The notes: generated from the sequence alone by a model not told the origin. 33,940 nt of DNA from Burkholderiaceae bacterium (GCA_021738065.1 JAIPCT010000030.1:1-33940); one strand, 5' to 3'. Counted from the first letter of the stretch, positions 17,689-26,514 are shown. A program made the numbers and translations.

Positions 17689-18225
17689 TCAGGCGACACG
17701 GCGGCGGAAAAGTGGAATCGGCAGATCCGCGCCGGCTTGATAGGTTTCGGGGAAGTCGTCGAATGCCAAGATGGCATCCTCGGCACTTTGGCCTTCGCCG
17801 ATCAGGAAGCTGTCGAAACCGACGCGATTGAGAAAGAAAATCTGGTCGCGCCCGATATCGCCGAAAGCACGCAGTTCGCCGTCGTAGCCGTAGCGTTCCC
17901 GTAGCAACCTGGCAATCGAATAGCCGCGGCCATCCGTGGCTTTCGGAAAATGCACCGCGATCACCGTGAAATCATCGACGTCCTTGGCGATCTCGGCCGG
18001 GTTGTCTTCCGGTGTCAGCCATATTCCGAGCGGGGTGCCGTGTTCGTATTCGCGGGCAATCAGGCAAGACTTGTGCGACTTCCATACCGCAAGCGGTACC
18101 AGTAGAGGCCCGACGGGCAGGCAGACATCCATTTCGGGCTGGCCTTCGACCAAGGTTACAACTTTCCAGTCGTCTTCTTGCAGACGACGCTCCTTGATGA
18201 GTTGCCGTATTCGAGATTCACGCAT
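17689..18225 (-). CDS. DUF934 family protein of the sulfur-assimilation operon
   Basis: A 178-residue protein of the DUF934 family, commonly found between cysI and cysH in proteobacteria; its biochemical role is not established. I start at ATG 18225 (MRESRIRQLIKERRL), which has AAAGGAAA about 8 nt upstream. The start overlaps the end of cysI by 8 nt. The characteristic parts are GPLLVPLAVW, GIWLTPEDNPAEI and a C-terminal core GRGYSIARLLRERYGYDGE with DQIFFLNRVGFDSF. No signal peptide or membrane segment is seen. A role in sulfite reductase function or maturation is inferred from context only. Confidence 0.9.
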   Translation of the reverse strand: MRESRIRQLIKERRLQEDDWKVVTLVEGQPEMDVCLPVGPLLVPLAVWKSHKSCLIAREYEHGTPLGIWLTPEDNPAEIAKDVDDFTVIAVHFPKATDGRGYSIARLLRERYGYDGELRAFGDIGRDQIFFLNRVGFDSFLIGEGQSAEDAILAFDDFPETYQAGADLPIPLFRRRVA

Positions 18226-19900
18226 TTGAAATTTTCCTTTCAGGGAGTTTTGATGAGTAGACCGAGTTGCGGAAGGGCTTGAGTCCGATGCGCCGCAAGG
18301 CATCGCCGAAGTTCTCGTCGGCGTGGCGATTGGCCAGATAGGTTTTGATCAGTCGCTCGACAACATCAGGAACGTCCGCCGCAGGGACCGCCGGACCCAT
18401 GACACGGCCGATGGCGGCGGTATTGCCCTGGGCGCCGCCCAAGGTGATCTGGTACCACTCCTCGCCACATTTATCGACGCCGAGAATGCCGATCGCACCG
18501 AGATGATGATGGCCGCAGGAATTCATGCAGCCGGAGATGTTGAGTTCCAGCGGGCCGATGTCATGCAGGTAGTCGAGGTCGGCAAAGCGTTCCTGTATTG
18601 CCGCTGCGATCGGCAGCGACTTGGCGTTGGCCAGGGCGCAGAAGTCGCCGCCAGGGCAAGCGATCAAGTCGGCGAGCAAGCCCACGGTCGGGCTCGCCAG
18701 TCCGGCGGCCTTGGCCCGCTGCCAAACCGTATACAAATCGCGTTGCGCCACATCGGCCAGAATCAGGTTCTGTTCGTGGGAGACGCGAACTTCGCCAAAG
18801 CTGAAGCGTTGGGCCAGTTCGGCCACGGCTTCCATTTGCGCTGCGCTGGCGTCTCCCGGTGCGGCGCCTGGCTTCTTCAGGGAAAGCGTGACTGCCCTGT
18901 AACCGGGAATCCGATGCGCGTGTACATTGCGTTCGACCCAGCGGGCGAATGCCTGATCTTCGCGCTGAAAGGCAATGTGGCACAGGTCCTCGTCTGCCAG
19001 GTTTTCGTAATCAGGCGCCTGGAACTGCTCCGAGACGCGATCGACTTCAGCCTGGGTCAGCGTTGATGGACCATCCCTCAGGTGTGCCCATTCCGCTTCA
19101 ACCTGGCGCGAAAACTCTGCGCTGCCGAGCGCCTTGAGCAGGATCTTGATTCGCGACTTGTAGGCGTTGTCGCGGCGACCGTGGCGGTTGTATACCCGCA
19201 CCAGGGCTTCGCTGTAGGTCAGGAGATGCTGCCAGGGCAGAAAATCACGCAATTCTTTCGCCAGCAGTGGCGTACGCCCGAGACCGCCGCCCGCATAAAC
19301 CCTGAATCCCAATTCCCCGGCTGCGTTCTTCACCAGTTGCAGACCCAGATCGTGCACCTGAATGGCGGCACGGTCTTCGGCCGAGCCGCTGACCGCAACT
19401 TTGAATTTGCGTGGCAGGTAGGCGAATTCCGGATGAAAGCTCGACCATTGCCGCAGCAGTTCCGCCCAGGGGCGGGGATCGGCAATTTCGTCCGGGGCAA
19501 TGCCGGCGAAATGATCGGTTGTCACATTGCGAATGCAATTGCCTGAAGTCTGGATCGCGTGCAGCTCGGCTTTCGCCAGATCGGCGAGGATGTCCGGCAC
19601 CTGCGCCAGCTGAACCCAGTTCAGCTGAAGATTGTGGCGCGTGGTGAAGTGGCCCACGCCGCGGTCGTAACGACGCGAAATGTTGGCCAGCGTGCGAAAT
19701 TGCGCTGCCGAGAGCAAGCCGTAGGGCACCGCAATGCGCAGCATCGGGCCATGACGTTGCGTATACAGTCCGTTTTGCAGGCGTAGCGGGCGAAAGGCGT
19801 CTTCCGTCAGTTCTCCTGCCAGAAAGCGCCGCGTCTGATCGCGGAACTGCGCCACGCGGGCAGTGACGATGGCATGATCAATGGTGTCGTAACGGTACAT
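18218..19900 (-). CDS. cysI: Sulfite reductase hemoprotein subunit (nitrite/sulfite reductase family)
   Basis: Siroheme and 4Fe-4S enzyme reducing sulfite to sulfide. The 560 residues have the duplicated ferredoxin-like half domain and reductase domains, with FTTRHNLQLNWV (85-96) early and the cluster ligands Cys415-X5-Cys421 (ACPGGDFC) and Cys458-X3-Cys462 (GCMNSCGHH). In this gene context sulfite rather than nitrite is the likely substrate. No flavoprotein cysJ is present, so the electron donor (ferredoxin or a separate reductase) must be encoded elsewhere. GGAGA precedes the ATG. tauE lies 15 nt upstream. Confidence 0.93.
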   Translation of the reverse strand: MYRYDTIDHAIVTARVAQFRDQTRRFLAGELTEDAFRPLRLQNGLYTQRHGPMLRIAVPYGLLSAAQFRTLANISRRYDRGVGHFTTRHNLQLNWVQLAQVPDILADLAKAELHAIQTSGNCIRNVTTDHFAGIAPDEIADPRPWAELLRQWSSFHPEFAYLPRKFKVAVSGSAEDRAAIQVHDLGLQLVKNAAGELGFRVYAGGGLGRTPLLAKELRDFLPWQHLLTYSEALVRVYNRHGRRDNAYKSRIKILLKALGSAEFSRQVEAEWAHLRDGPSTLTQAEVDRVSEQFQAPDYENLADEDLCHIAFQREDQAFARWVERNVHAHRIPGYRAVTLSLKKPGAAPGDASAAQMEAVAELAQRFSFGEVRVSHEQNLILADVAQRDLYTVWQRAKAAGLASPTVGLLADLIACPGGDFCALANAKSLPIAAAIQERFADLDYLHDIGPLELNISGCMNSCGHHHLGAIGILGVDKCGEEWYQITLGGAQGNTAAIGRVMGPAVPAADVPDVVERLIKTYLANRHADENFGDALRRIGLKPFRNSVYSSKLPERKISNA

Positions 19901-19915
19901 GGCAGTCTCCGTGTT

Positions 19916-20728
19916 TCAAACGAGAATGAGTTTTCCGCCAACCAGCAGCAGTACGGCAGCGAGCAAGCCACGCAGCGCGCGCTCGGGCAGCTTGGCGACG
20001 AAATGTGCGCCCAGCGCGATGCCGGGCAAGGAACCGAGCAGAAGCGAGGCCAGCAGCGCGACATCAACCGTGCCCAGCCACCAATGGCCAAGGCCAGCAA
20101 CAAAAGTCAGCGGTACGGCGTGGGCGATATCGGAGCCGACCACCTGCCGAGTCGCCAGATTCGGATAGAGAAAAGTCAGCGCGGCAACACCCAGCGCCCC
20201 GGCGCCGACCGAAGTAATTGTGACCAGCACGCCAATCACAGCACCAACCACAAGCGTCAGGCCCGCGACATGGCGCTGCGAAAAGTCGGCACTGGCGCTA
20301 CGGCGCCGGGCCAATGCCAGAAGTCGTTGGCGGAAGATCAATGAGGCGGCGGTAAGCAGCAGGGCGACGCCCAGCACTGACGAGATAAGCCCTGAGACGC
20401 TGCGCTGCTCGGTGCCGAATTGAGCGAGGATCATCAACGTAAGCCCGGCTGCAGGGAGGCTGCCGCCGGCGAGCCGGGCCGTGATGCGCCAATCGACGTT
20501 GCCATGCCGGTGATGCACCCAGCTGCCGCCGCTCTTGGTGATTGCGGCATAAAGCAAGTCAGTGCCCACTGCGGTTATCGGCTTTACGCCGAAGGCCAAA
20601 ACCAGCAAAGGGGTCATCAGCGAGCCACCGCCGACGCCGGTCAGGCCCACCAGAATCCCGACGCCGAAGCCGGAAAGTGTCAGAGCAGGGTTGAATGCGA
20701 ATTCCATGATGAAGCGCATCGTAGCCAT
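19916..20728 (-). CDS. TauE/SafE-type membrane permease
   Basis: A predicted inner-membrane transporter of the sulfite exporter TauE/SafE (DUF81) family. The 270 residues are almost wholly hydrophobic, with seven to eight predicted segments. The family repeat appears twice: GVGILVGLTGVGGGSLMTPLL near the N-terminus and AVIGVLVTITSVGAGALGV near the middle. As first gene of the cys operon it may move sulfate, sulfite or another sulfur anion; the direction cannot be read from sequence. ATGs at 20728, 20719 and 20707 are all possible starts and none has a strong ribosome binding site. Confidence 0.88.
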   Translation of the reverse strand: MATMRFIMEFAFNPALTLSGFGVGILVGLTGVGGGSLMTPLLVLAFGVKPITAVGTDLLYAAITKSGGSWVHHRHGNVDWRITARLAGGSLPAAGLTLMILAQFGTEQRSVSGLISSVLGVALLLTAASLIFRQRLLALARRRSASADFSQRHVAGLTLVVGAVIGVLVTITSVGAGALGVAALTFLYPNLATRQVVGSDIAHAVPLTFVAGLGHWWLGTVDVALLASLLLGSLPGIALGAHFVAKLPERALRGLLAAVLLLVGGKLILV

Positions 20729-20744
20729 CAAAAATAGATCTGAA

Positions 20745-20787
20745 AAATACTTAATTAGTATTTCTATATAATCAATAGTTATATAAT
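20745..20787. promoter_or_regulatory. Divergent promoter region with two perfect dyads (probable CysB operator)
   Basis: AAATACT-5nt-AGTATTT (20745-20763) contains a T-N11-A LysR-type core. TATATAA-7nt-TTATATA (20765-20785) follows directly. TATAAT boxes lie at 20767-20772 and 20782-20787 for cysB. The gap between the divergent genes is only 65 bp and is very AT-rich, so regulator binding here could control both directions. Assignment to CysB is inference. Confidence 0.6.
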
Positions 20788-20793
20788 GGCGCC

Positions 20794-21735
20794 ATGAAGC
20801 TGCAGCAACTGCGCTATCTGGTCGAAGTCGAGCGCTGCGGATTGAATGTTTCCGCGGCGGCGGAGGGGCTGTTTACCTCCCAGCCGGGCGTATCGAAGCA
20901 GATAGGCATGCTGGAAGAAGAACTGGGTATCAGAATCTTTGAGCGCAGTGGCAAGCGTATTGCCGCCGTCACGGCACCTGGGCGGATCGTGCTGGACATG
21001 GCGCGGCGCATCCTGAGCGAGGCGCAGAACATGAAGCGGGTTGGCGAGGACTACGCGGCCGAGAGCAGCGGTACTTTATCCATTGCCACAACCCACACCC
21101 AAGCGCGCTACACCCTGCCTCCGGTGATCCAGCGCTTCGTCCAGCGACACCCCGAGATTCGTCTGCATATACAGCAGGGCAGCCCGACCCAGGTTGCCGA
21201 GGGCTTGCTTGACGGCAGCGCCGATCTTGGGATCGCCACGGAGGCCTTGGACCGCTATCCTGAATTGCTGACACTGCCGTGTTTCCAGTGGGCGCATGTG
21301 GTGGTGACGCCCAGGGAGCATCCCCTGCTGGCGCGCGAGCCGTTGACGCTTGCCGCGCTTGCCGAGTACCCGCTGATTACGTATGACTCGACATTCACGG
21401 GCCGTTCGCGCATCGACAAGGCCTTCGAGCGCCAGAGCTTGCGACCGAACGTGATGTTGACTGCGATCGATTCGGATGTGATCAAGACCTACGTCGGCCT
21501 TGGACTGGGCGTCGGCGTCATTGCCGAAATGGCCTTCGATCCGATCCGCGACGCGCAACTGGTCGCGATGACGGCGACGCACTTGTTCGAGGGCAATACC
21601 ACGCGCGTCGGCTTCCGCCGCGACAATTGGTTGCGTGCCTACGAGTTCGAGTTCATGGAGCTTCTGGCCCCGCAGCTGACGCGGCCGATGGTTGAAGCCA
21701 CGCTGAAAGGCGAGGGCGCCGATCCGGGACTGTAG
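20794..21735 (+). CDS. cysB: CysB-type LysR transcriptional regulator
   Basis: A LysR-family regulator of sulfur assimilation. The 313 residues begin MKLQQLRYLVEVERCGLNVS; the helix-turn-helix lies at about 19-42 (SAAAEGLFTSQPGVSKQI) and an effector domain with SIATTHTQARYTLPP follows. The TTHTQARY and ITYDSTFTGRSRID segments are typical of CysB/Cbl, where they bind sulfate, O-acetylserine-type inducers or APS. It is divergent from the cys operon, the expected target. No strong ribosome binding site precedes the ATG, which lies 6 nt after a TATAAT box, so the transcript may start further upstream. Confidence 0.92.
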   Translation: MKLQQLRYLVEVERCGLNVSAAAEGLFTSQPGVSKQIGMLEEELGIRIFERSGKRIAAVTAPGRIVLDMARRILSEAQNMKRVGEDYAAESSGTLSIATTHTQARYTLPPVIQRFVQRHPEIRLHIQQGSPTQVAEGLLDGSADLGIATEALDRYPELLTLPCFQWAHVVVTPREHPLLAREPLTLAALAEYPLITYDSTFTGRSRIDKAFERQSLRPNVMLTAIDSDVIKTYVGLGLGVGVIAEMAFDPIRDAQLVAMTATHLFEGNTTRVGFRRDNWLRAYEFEFMELLAPQLTRPMVEATLKGEGADPGL

Positions 21736-21846
21736 TCGCGGCATCCGGTGAGATTTGATTCATGCCGGGCACGGCGATCGCCTTTCAGGAAGCTAGAATG
21801 GAGCCAGTCCTGCATGCCTGCACAATTCCAAGAGCGAGGTTTGACC

Positions 21847-22143
21847 ATGTCCTATACGCCTGATCTTGTCCAAGAACTCAACACCTTGATACGTTTTGAT
21901 TTGGCGAACAGTTCGCACGGCATCAAAGTGCATAAGAACGCGGCCCCGGAAGTGATTGCGGCAGCGGCGCGTTTGCACGCCAAGGGACTGCTGTCCCTGG
22001 TTGATGGGGGCTATCTGACGGGCCTCGGGCGAGACGCAGCCGAGCACGCCCAGGCCGCATTGACAATACTGACAACTGGCGACGCAGCATCCTCGCGTGG
22101 TGAAGCCGGTCTTGAGTCCGACTTGCAGCAAGACTTTGTCTAG
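21847..22143 (+). CDS. Small conserved protein, TIGR02647 family
   Basis: A 98-residue protein of unknown function. I start at ATG 21847 (MSYTPDLVQELNTLIRFDL), preceded by GCGAGG; the upstream in-frame codons are not family-like. The core with GIKVHKNAAPEVIAAAARL, GLLSLVDGGYLTGLG and DAAEHAQAALTIL matches the pattern I recall for TIGR02647 proteins of Pseudomonas and relatives, which end near the LTIL. Here about 20 extra polar residues follow. No signal peptide is seen. It is a single gene between cysB and fapA-like. Confidence 0.75.
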   Translation: MSYTPDLVQELNTLIRFDLANSSHGIKVHKNAAPEVIAAAARLHAKGLLSLVDGGYLTGLGRDAAEHAQAALTILTTGDAASSRGEAGLESDLQQDFV

Positions 22144-22144
22144 A

Positions 22145-22174
22145 CAAAATTCGGCGCAGTAGTACTGCATTTTG
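22145..22174 (+). terminator. Palindrome after the TIGR02647 gene, possible terminator
   Basis: GCAGTA-G-TACTGC (22156-22168) is a perfect dyad directly after the stop codon. CAAAAT (22145-22150) and ATTTTG (22169-22174) can pair outside it with a 5-nt bulge. The T-run is short, so termination would be weak. A protein-binding site is an alternative. Confidence 0.35.
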
Positions 22175-22424
22175 GGTTGTCCGTCACCCTTCTGTCACGA
22201 TCGGCGGGCCGAGATTTAGCTTCGAGTGTTCAACTCTTGGCATTCATCCGGTCTTGAGCTACGGGGATCGATCAGTCCGGATTCGACAGAGAAAATCCCG
22301 AAAATGCGGCGCGTTAAAATAGGCTTTCAATTGACCTGTGCCTTCGGCACACTAAAAGTCCTGTTTGGTTGCGCTGAGCGTACCCGATACGCTTTTACAG
22401 CGTACGGTTTTCCCCTCGGTCCAT

Positions 22425-24449
22425 ATGCCAGCGATGCCTCAACAACATCTTCCCCCTTCCGCGACGCCAGAAACCCTGAACGCAACCGAACCGGCGAGCG
22501 GAAACGTCAACGCGTTGGAGGTCGGTGGGATTCTTCTACCCGATTTCATCGTGCACGGAAAGGACGGGCTCTACGTTTGCACCGCAGAGATGGGCGACGC
22601 AGAGTCCTTGCAACGCTTTGTCGACCGTGTTTTTTCGGTGGGCGCCTGTTTTGCCGGGCTGGACTATGAAACCTTGTCGCAGCTGTTGTACTCGAGGGGG
22701 CCAATTGGCCATGCAAGCAGCTTGGGACAAAAGGGCATGCTGCGCCTCGCCGATGGAATACACAGCATCGAACCGGAGCGCAGGGCGCTGTACAAAAGTA
22801 TCCGGTCGATCGACGACGGAGCTCGGGTCGAGTACCTTTTTGAACCAGTCAAGATCGAGCGCGAGATCGAGGTACCCCTGATTGTCGAGGATGTCGACGG
22901 GCAGCCACAAATAACCGGATACGAAAAGCGAGTGCAGCGCGAGCCCGCCACATTGAATGTCGACGAGTTCATCGCCGCGATGTGGGAAAAGGGCGTACGC
23001 AGTGGACTCGATATTCCCGCAATACAGACAGCGATCGCCAGCGGCCAGGTTGAGCATATCGTGGTTGCCCGGCGAATCGACCCGGCGCCCGGCGCGGATG
23101 CAAGCGTTCAAGAGAAAACCCAATCATTGCACCGCGACGACTCGCCTTTCATCTTGCCCAACGGTCGGGTTGACCTGGGTCAGTTCAAGAACCATTTTCC
23201 GCAAGTCAGTGCCGGCACCACTCTGCTGCAAAAGATGCCGAGACGGTTTGGAGTCATCGGCTTCGCTACTGACGGCAGCGTCCTGGAACCGGACGCGCCT
23301 CGCGATTTCGATCTCGAAGATATGGCAGGTATCGGCACGCGCATCGACCGCACTGCGAAAGGCGAGTTTCTGATTGCCGCGCGCGATGGATTTCTCGATA
23401 TCGACAAGGCAACCGGGCAAATTTCAGTCACTGACAAAATAATCAATCATGAGGGCGTCAGCATTCGCACCACTGGCAATCTGGCGCTGACCGGCGAGGT
23501 ATATGAAGAGTACGGAGAGGTGCAAGAGCGTCGTGTGATTGAGGGCAAGCACATGACGTTTCACGCCGACGTGTTTGGCAACATCGTCTCGGATGGGGGA
23601 GATGTGCACTTCATGGGCAACCTTTCCGGTGGAACGGTAAAGAGCCCTGGCGGGTTGATTCAGATTGACCACCGGGTATCGCAATCGATACTCGAGGCCC
23701 GCGGTGGCGAAGTTCGGATCAAGCAGGCCGAAGGTGTCACGATCGTTGCCAAGCGGGTCCGAATCGAGCGTGCCGTGGCTTGTGACATTGCCGCCGATGA
23801 CGTCGAGATCGACGATGCTGCCGCATGCACCATCGTGGCCCGGCAGATCAGCGCAAAGCGAGTGGGCGCGTACCGTGACACCGAGTCCTTGTTTGTGATA
23901 TGCGTTCCAGATTTTTCAGAACTCAACAAATCCCGTGCCGCGTCGACAAAGCAAATTCTTGAATTGACGCAGCGGAAAAACAGCAAACAGGAAATGTTCG
24001 ACAGCCGGATTGCCGTTTCGGAAATCAGAAACTACTTATCTGCCGACAAGCGTATTCGTGATGGCGAGCTCAAGCTCTCCCCGGAGCAGCAGATGCAATG
24101 GCACGTTGCGGCGCAGCGCCTGGCCAAGCCTTTGTTCGAATTGCAATCATTGCAGCATGACATCGATGCAATTGAAGCCAGCTTGGCCGAAGAGAGTATT
24201 CAGTTGGCAGCGATGGATGCGCGGCAGGAAACGGAGAGCGTCAATATTGGCTGCGATATCGGGCAGGTCGTCGGCGACCTTGCGGTCCAGTCGCAGACGG
24301 TACTGACTGGAGTCGGATTTTTTTCCGACGGCGATGTGTCCGACATCAAGCGCCGGCTACGAGATCCGCGCGCCAAGCGCAAGCGCTTGTTTCGTGGCAG
24401 TTCGGGAACGTTTTCGTGGAACTGGACGGCCCAGGATTCGGATAACTGA
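22425..24449 (+). CDS. FapA (DUF342) family protein
   Basis: A large FapA-type protein of 674 residues from ATG 22425. The frame is open to a TTG at 22365 and another ATG lies at 22434; none has a clear ribosome binding site. FapA is linked to polar flagellum assembly in Vibrio, but many members have no known role. Residues about 30-265 are the N-terminal domain. About 300-490 form repetitive short beta strands (GNIVSDGGDVHFMGNLSGG, then ARGGEVRIKQAEGVTIVA) expected of a right-handed beta-helix. About 505-620 are helical and likely coiled coil. The end is basic. No signal peptide. No flagellar gene is nearby, so the partner is unknown. Confidence 0.85.
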   Translation: MPAMPQQHLPPSATPETLNATEPASGNVNALEVGGILLPDFIVHGKDGLYVCTAEMGDAESLQRFVDRVFSVGACFAGLDYETLSQLLYSRGPIGHASSLGQKGMLRLADGIHSIEPERRALYKSIRSIDDGARVEYLFEPVKIEREIEVPLIVEDVDGQPQITGYEKRVQREPATLNVDEFIAAMWEKGVRSGLDIPAIQTAIASGQVEHIVVARRIDPAPGADASVQEKTQSLHRDDSPFILPNGRVDLGQFKNHFPQVSAGTTLLQKMPRRFGVIGFATDGSVLEPDAPRDFDLEDMAGIGTRIDRTAKGEFLIAARDGFLDIDKATGQISVTDKIINHEGVSIRTTGNLALTGEVYEEYGEVQERRVIEGKHMTFHADVFGNIVSDGGDVHFMGNLSGGTVKSPGGLIQIDHRVSQSILEARGGEVRIKQAEGVTIVAKRVRIERAVACDIAADDVEIDDAAACTIVARQISAKRVGAYRDTESLFVICVPDFSELNKSRAASTKQILELTQRKNSKQEMFDSRIAVSEIRNYLSADKRIRDGELKLSPEQQMQWHVAAQRLAKPLFELQSLQHDIDAIEASLAEESIQLAAMDARQETESVNIGCDIGQVVGDLAVQSQTVLTGVGFFSDGDVSDIKRRLRDPRAKRKRLFRGSSGTFSWNWTAQDSDN

Positions 24450-24534
24450 CTGTGGGTCCTTCAGGGACGGGCTATTTTTAGGCAGTCTTCAACGCCAGGC
24501 TCGCTCGGTAGTCCAGGTGCAAAGGCTGCCTGGC

Positions 24535-25068
24535 CTATTGCTCCGTAAGATCATCGGGTTCGGCCTGGTCCTGCAGGGCGCGCAGTTCCCTGAACAGCTC
24601 TCGATAAGCGCGCGGAGGCTTTTCCTGTGTCGCCTCTTTCAGCGCGTTGCGGCGCAACTGACGCAGGTGCTGCACGTCCGCTGCGGGATACTCCCGGGCC
24701 AATTCATTGAACGCGGACTCGTCCTCCATCAGGCGAGTGCGCAGCCTTTCGAGCTGGTGCTGTCGAATCGTGGCGGCCGCCGAAAGTCCATTGACCTCGT
24801 CGATGGCTGCTTGCAAGGGTGCCGCATCGACGCTACGCATGATTTTTCCGATGTACTGCATCTGGCGACGCCTGGCTTCGTGCTTGGTAATGCGCTGCGC
24901 ATCGACCAGAGCGTCGCGCAAGCGTTCAGGCATATCGATCTTCGCCAATCGTTCTTTTGAGAGTTTTACCAGTTCGGCGCCCAGATCCTGCAGCGCAGTC
25001 ATTTCGCGCTTCCGTTGCGATTTACTGGGGCCGGAATACTCGTCCGGTTCGTTATCGATATCTTCCAC
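24535..25068 (-). CDS. darP: Ribosome maturation protein DarP (YjgA, DUF615)
   Basis: DarP binds late 50S precursors near the peptidyl transferase centre and promotes their maturation. The 177 residues match the family: PSKSQRKREMTALQDLGAEL at about 14-33, the LPERLRDAL-like DMPERLRDALVDAQRI, KHEARRRQMQYIGKIMR, and a long helical C-terminus. The start is GTG at 25068 (MEDIDNEPDEYSG), the only one that keeps the conserved acidic N-terminus. It is divergent from pmbA with a 51-nt gap, as yjgA and pmbA are in E. coli. Confidence 0.93.
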   Translation of the reverse strand: MEDIDNEPDEYSGPSKSQRKREMTALQDLGAELVKLSKERLAKIDMPERLRDALVDAQRITKHEARRRQMQYIGKIMRSVDAAPLQAAIDEVNGLSAAATIRQHQLERLRTRLMEDESAFNELAREYPAADVQHLRQLRRNALKEATQEKPPRAYRELFRELRALQDQAEPDDLTEQ

Positions 25069-25119
25069 GGTTATGATTATAGCTTCGCGACCAAAGTATC
25101 ACTCTCAAAGGGCTTTTGC

Positions 25120-26457
25120 ATGTCACAAGGTTTTGCTCATTCCAAAGACGCATTGCGCGAGTTGGCGCAGACCGTCCTCGATCACGCTGCCGCCAAGGGT
25201 GCGACCGCTTGTGAAGTCGACGTCTCCGAAGGTTTTGGCCAGTCGGTCAGCGTGCGCCGGCAAGAGGTGGAAACCATCGAATACAACCGCGACAAAGGAC
25301 TCGGGGTGACCATTTACATCGGCCAGAGGCGCGGCCACGCCAGCAGCTCTGATTTTTCGCCGGCGGCCGTTCGGGCCTCGGTCGACGCCGCCCTGTCGAT
25401 CGCCCGCTTTACCGCCGAAGACGACTGTGCGGGCTTGCCGGATGCGCGCTTGTTGGCGAAGAAAGGCATGGACTTGGATTTGTACCACCCTTGGGATATA
25501 CCGGTTGAGGCGGCAATCGACATCGCGCGACATTGCGAGCAGGCGGCCTTCGATGTCAGCCCGATGGTGAAAAACTCCGAAGGCGCCAGTGTGTCGGCGC
25601 AGACTGCGCACTTCGTGTCGGCCAACAGCCTGGGTTTCATGGGCGGCTTCGCCACGTCGCGGCACTATGTCTCGTGTTCGGTGATCGCTGGCGAAGGCGA
25701 GGACATGCAGCGCGATGACTGGTACGCGACGCGTCGCAATGCGAATGATTTTCCCGATGCGGCACGTATCGGCGACTACGCAGCGCGGCGCGCATTGTCG
25801 CGCCTCGGCGCCAGAAAGCTGAAAACGCGCAAGTGCCCGGTAGTTTTTGAGGCGCCGCTGGCGGTAGGCTTGATCGGCAGCTTTGTGCATGCGGTTTCCG
25901 GCGGGGCGCTGTATCGCAAGACCTCATTTCTGCTGGACAGCCTGGGCCAGCAGATCTTTCCTGACTTCGTGCAGATCAGCGAGCGGCCGCATGTCCGCGG
26001 TGGATTCGCGTCCTCGCCCTTTGATGACGACGGCGTTGCGACGCATGATCGGGAAGTGGTCGAGAACGGCGTGCTGAAAGCGTATTTCCTGTCCACCTAT
26101 TCGGCGCGCAAGCTGGGCATGCAGACGACCGGCAACGCGGGCGGCTCGCACAACCTGCTGGTACAGCCGGGGCGTCACGATCTCAATGGCCTGCTGCGAA
26201 AGATGGGAACCGGATTGCTGGTGACTGAATTGATGGGACAGGGTGTCAACTACGTGACGGGTGACTATTCACGTGGTGCCGCGGGATACTGGGTGGAAAA
26301 GGGCGAAATCGCCTATCCGGTCGAAGAGATCACCATCGCCGGGAATTTACGGGAAATGTTGCGCGGAATTGTAGCCATCGCCAATGACACTGAAGTCCGC
26401 GGATCGAAGCAGGTCGGTTCGATTTTGATTGATCGCATGACGATCGCGGGCAATTGA
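25120..26457 (+). CDS. pmbA: PmbA/TldE metalloprotease-family protein
   Basis: PmbA (TldE) pairs with TldD to form a protease that degrades small peptides and matures microcin B17 in E. coli. TldE itself lacks the catalytic zinc motif, and none is seen here. I start at ATG 25120 (445 aa, MSQGFAHSKDALRELAQTVL), following CAAAGGG; the open frame upstream is not conserved. Family segments are EVETIEYNRDKGLGVTIY, the central GSFVHAVSGGALYRKTSFLLD, and the C-terminal DYSRGAAGYWVEKGEIAYPV. tldD is not in this window. Confidence 0.95.
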   Translation: MSQGFAHSKDALRELAQTVLDHAAAKGATACEVDVSEGFGQSVSVRRQEVETIEYNRDKGLGVTIYIGQRRGHASSSDFSPAAVRASVDAALSIARFTAEDDCAGLPDARLLAKKGMDLDLYHPWDIPVEAAIDIARHCEQAAFDVSPMVKNSEGASVSAQTAHFVSANSLGFMGGFATSRHYVSCSVIAGEGEDMQRDDWYATRRNANDFPDAARIGDYAARRALSRLGARKLKTRKCPVVFEAPLAVGLIGSFVHAVSGGALYRKTSFLLDSLGQQIFPDFVQISERPHVRGGFASSPFDDDGVATHDREVVENGVLKAYFLSTYSARKLGMQTTGNAGGSHNLLVQPGRHDLNGLLRKMGTGLLVTELMGQGVNYVTGDYSRGAAGYWVEKGEIAYPVEEITIAGNLREMLRGIVAIANDTEVRGSKQVGSILIDRMTIAGN

Positions 26458-26489
26458 GGCACTGGGTTGCGTCGGGGACGCCAGCATCG

Positions 26490-26514
26490 GTCGCCGAGAA
26501 ACGCTTTCGGTGAC
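26490..26514. terminator. Hairpin between convergent pmbA and Hpt genes
   Basis: GTCGCCGA (26490-26497) pairs with TCGGTGAC (26507-26514) with one G-T pair around a 9-nt loop. No strong T-run follows on either strand, so it is at best a weak terminator for the convergent pair. Confidence 0.3.

Noticed and set aside
16833-17831. Long + strand frame opposite cysH and the DUF934 gene
   Set aside because: Antisense shadow of conserved genes with clear motifs; no ribosome binding site or recognisable product.
12963-24534. The word GCCAGGC recurring in several intergenic hairpins (12981, 14549, 24494), considered as a DNA uptake signal
   Set aside because: Only a few copies, no fixed flanks, and the word also occurs in coding sequence; too little to support an uptake sequence.
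24450-24534. Terminator between the convergent fapA-like and darP genes
   Set aside because: GCCAGGC and GCCTGGC can pair over a 27-nt loop, but there are competing pairings and no T-run next to the stem, so the call was not strong enough to list.
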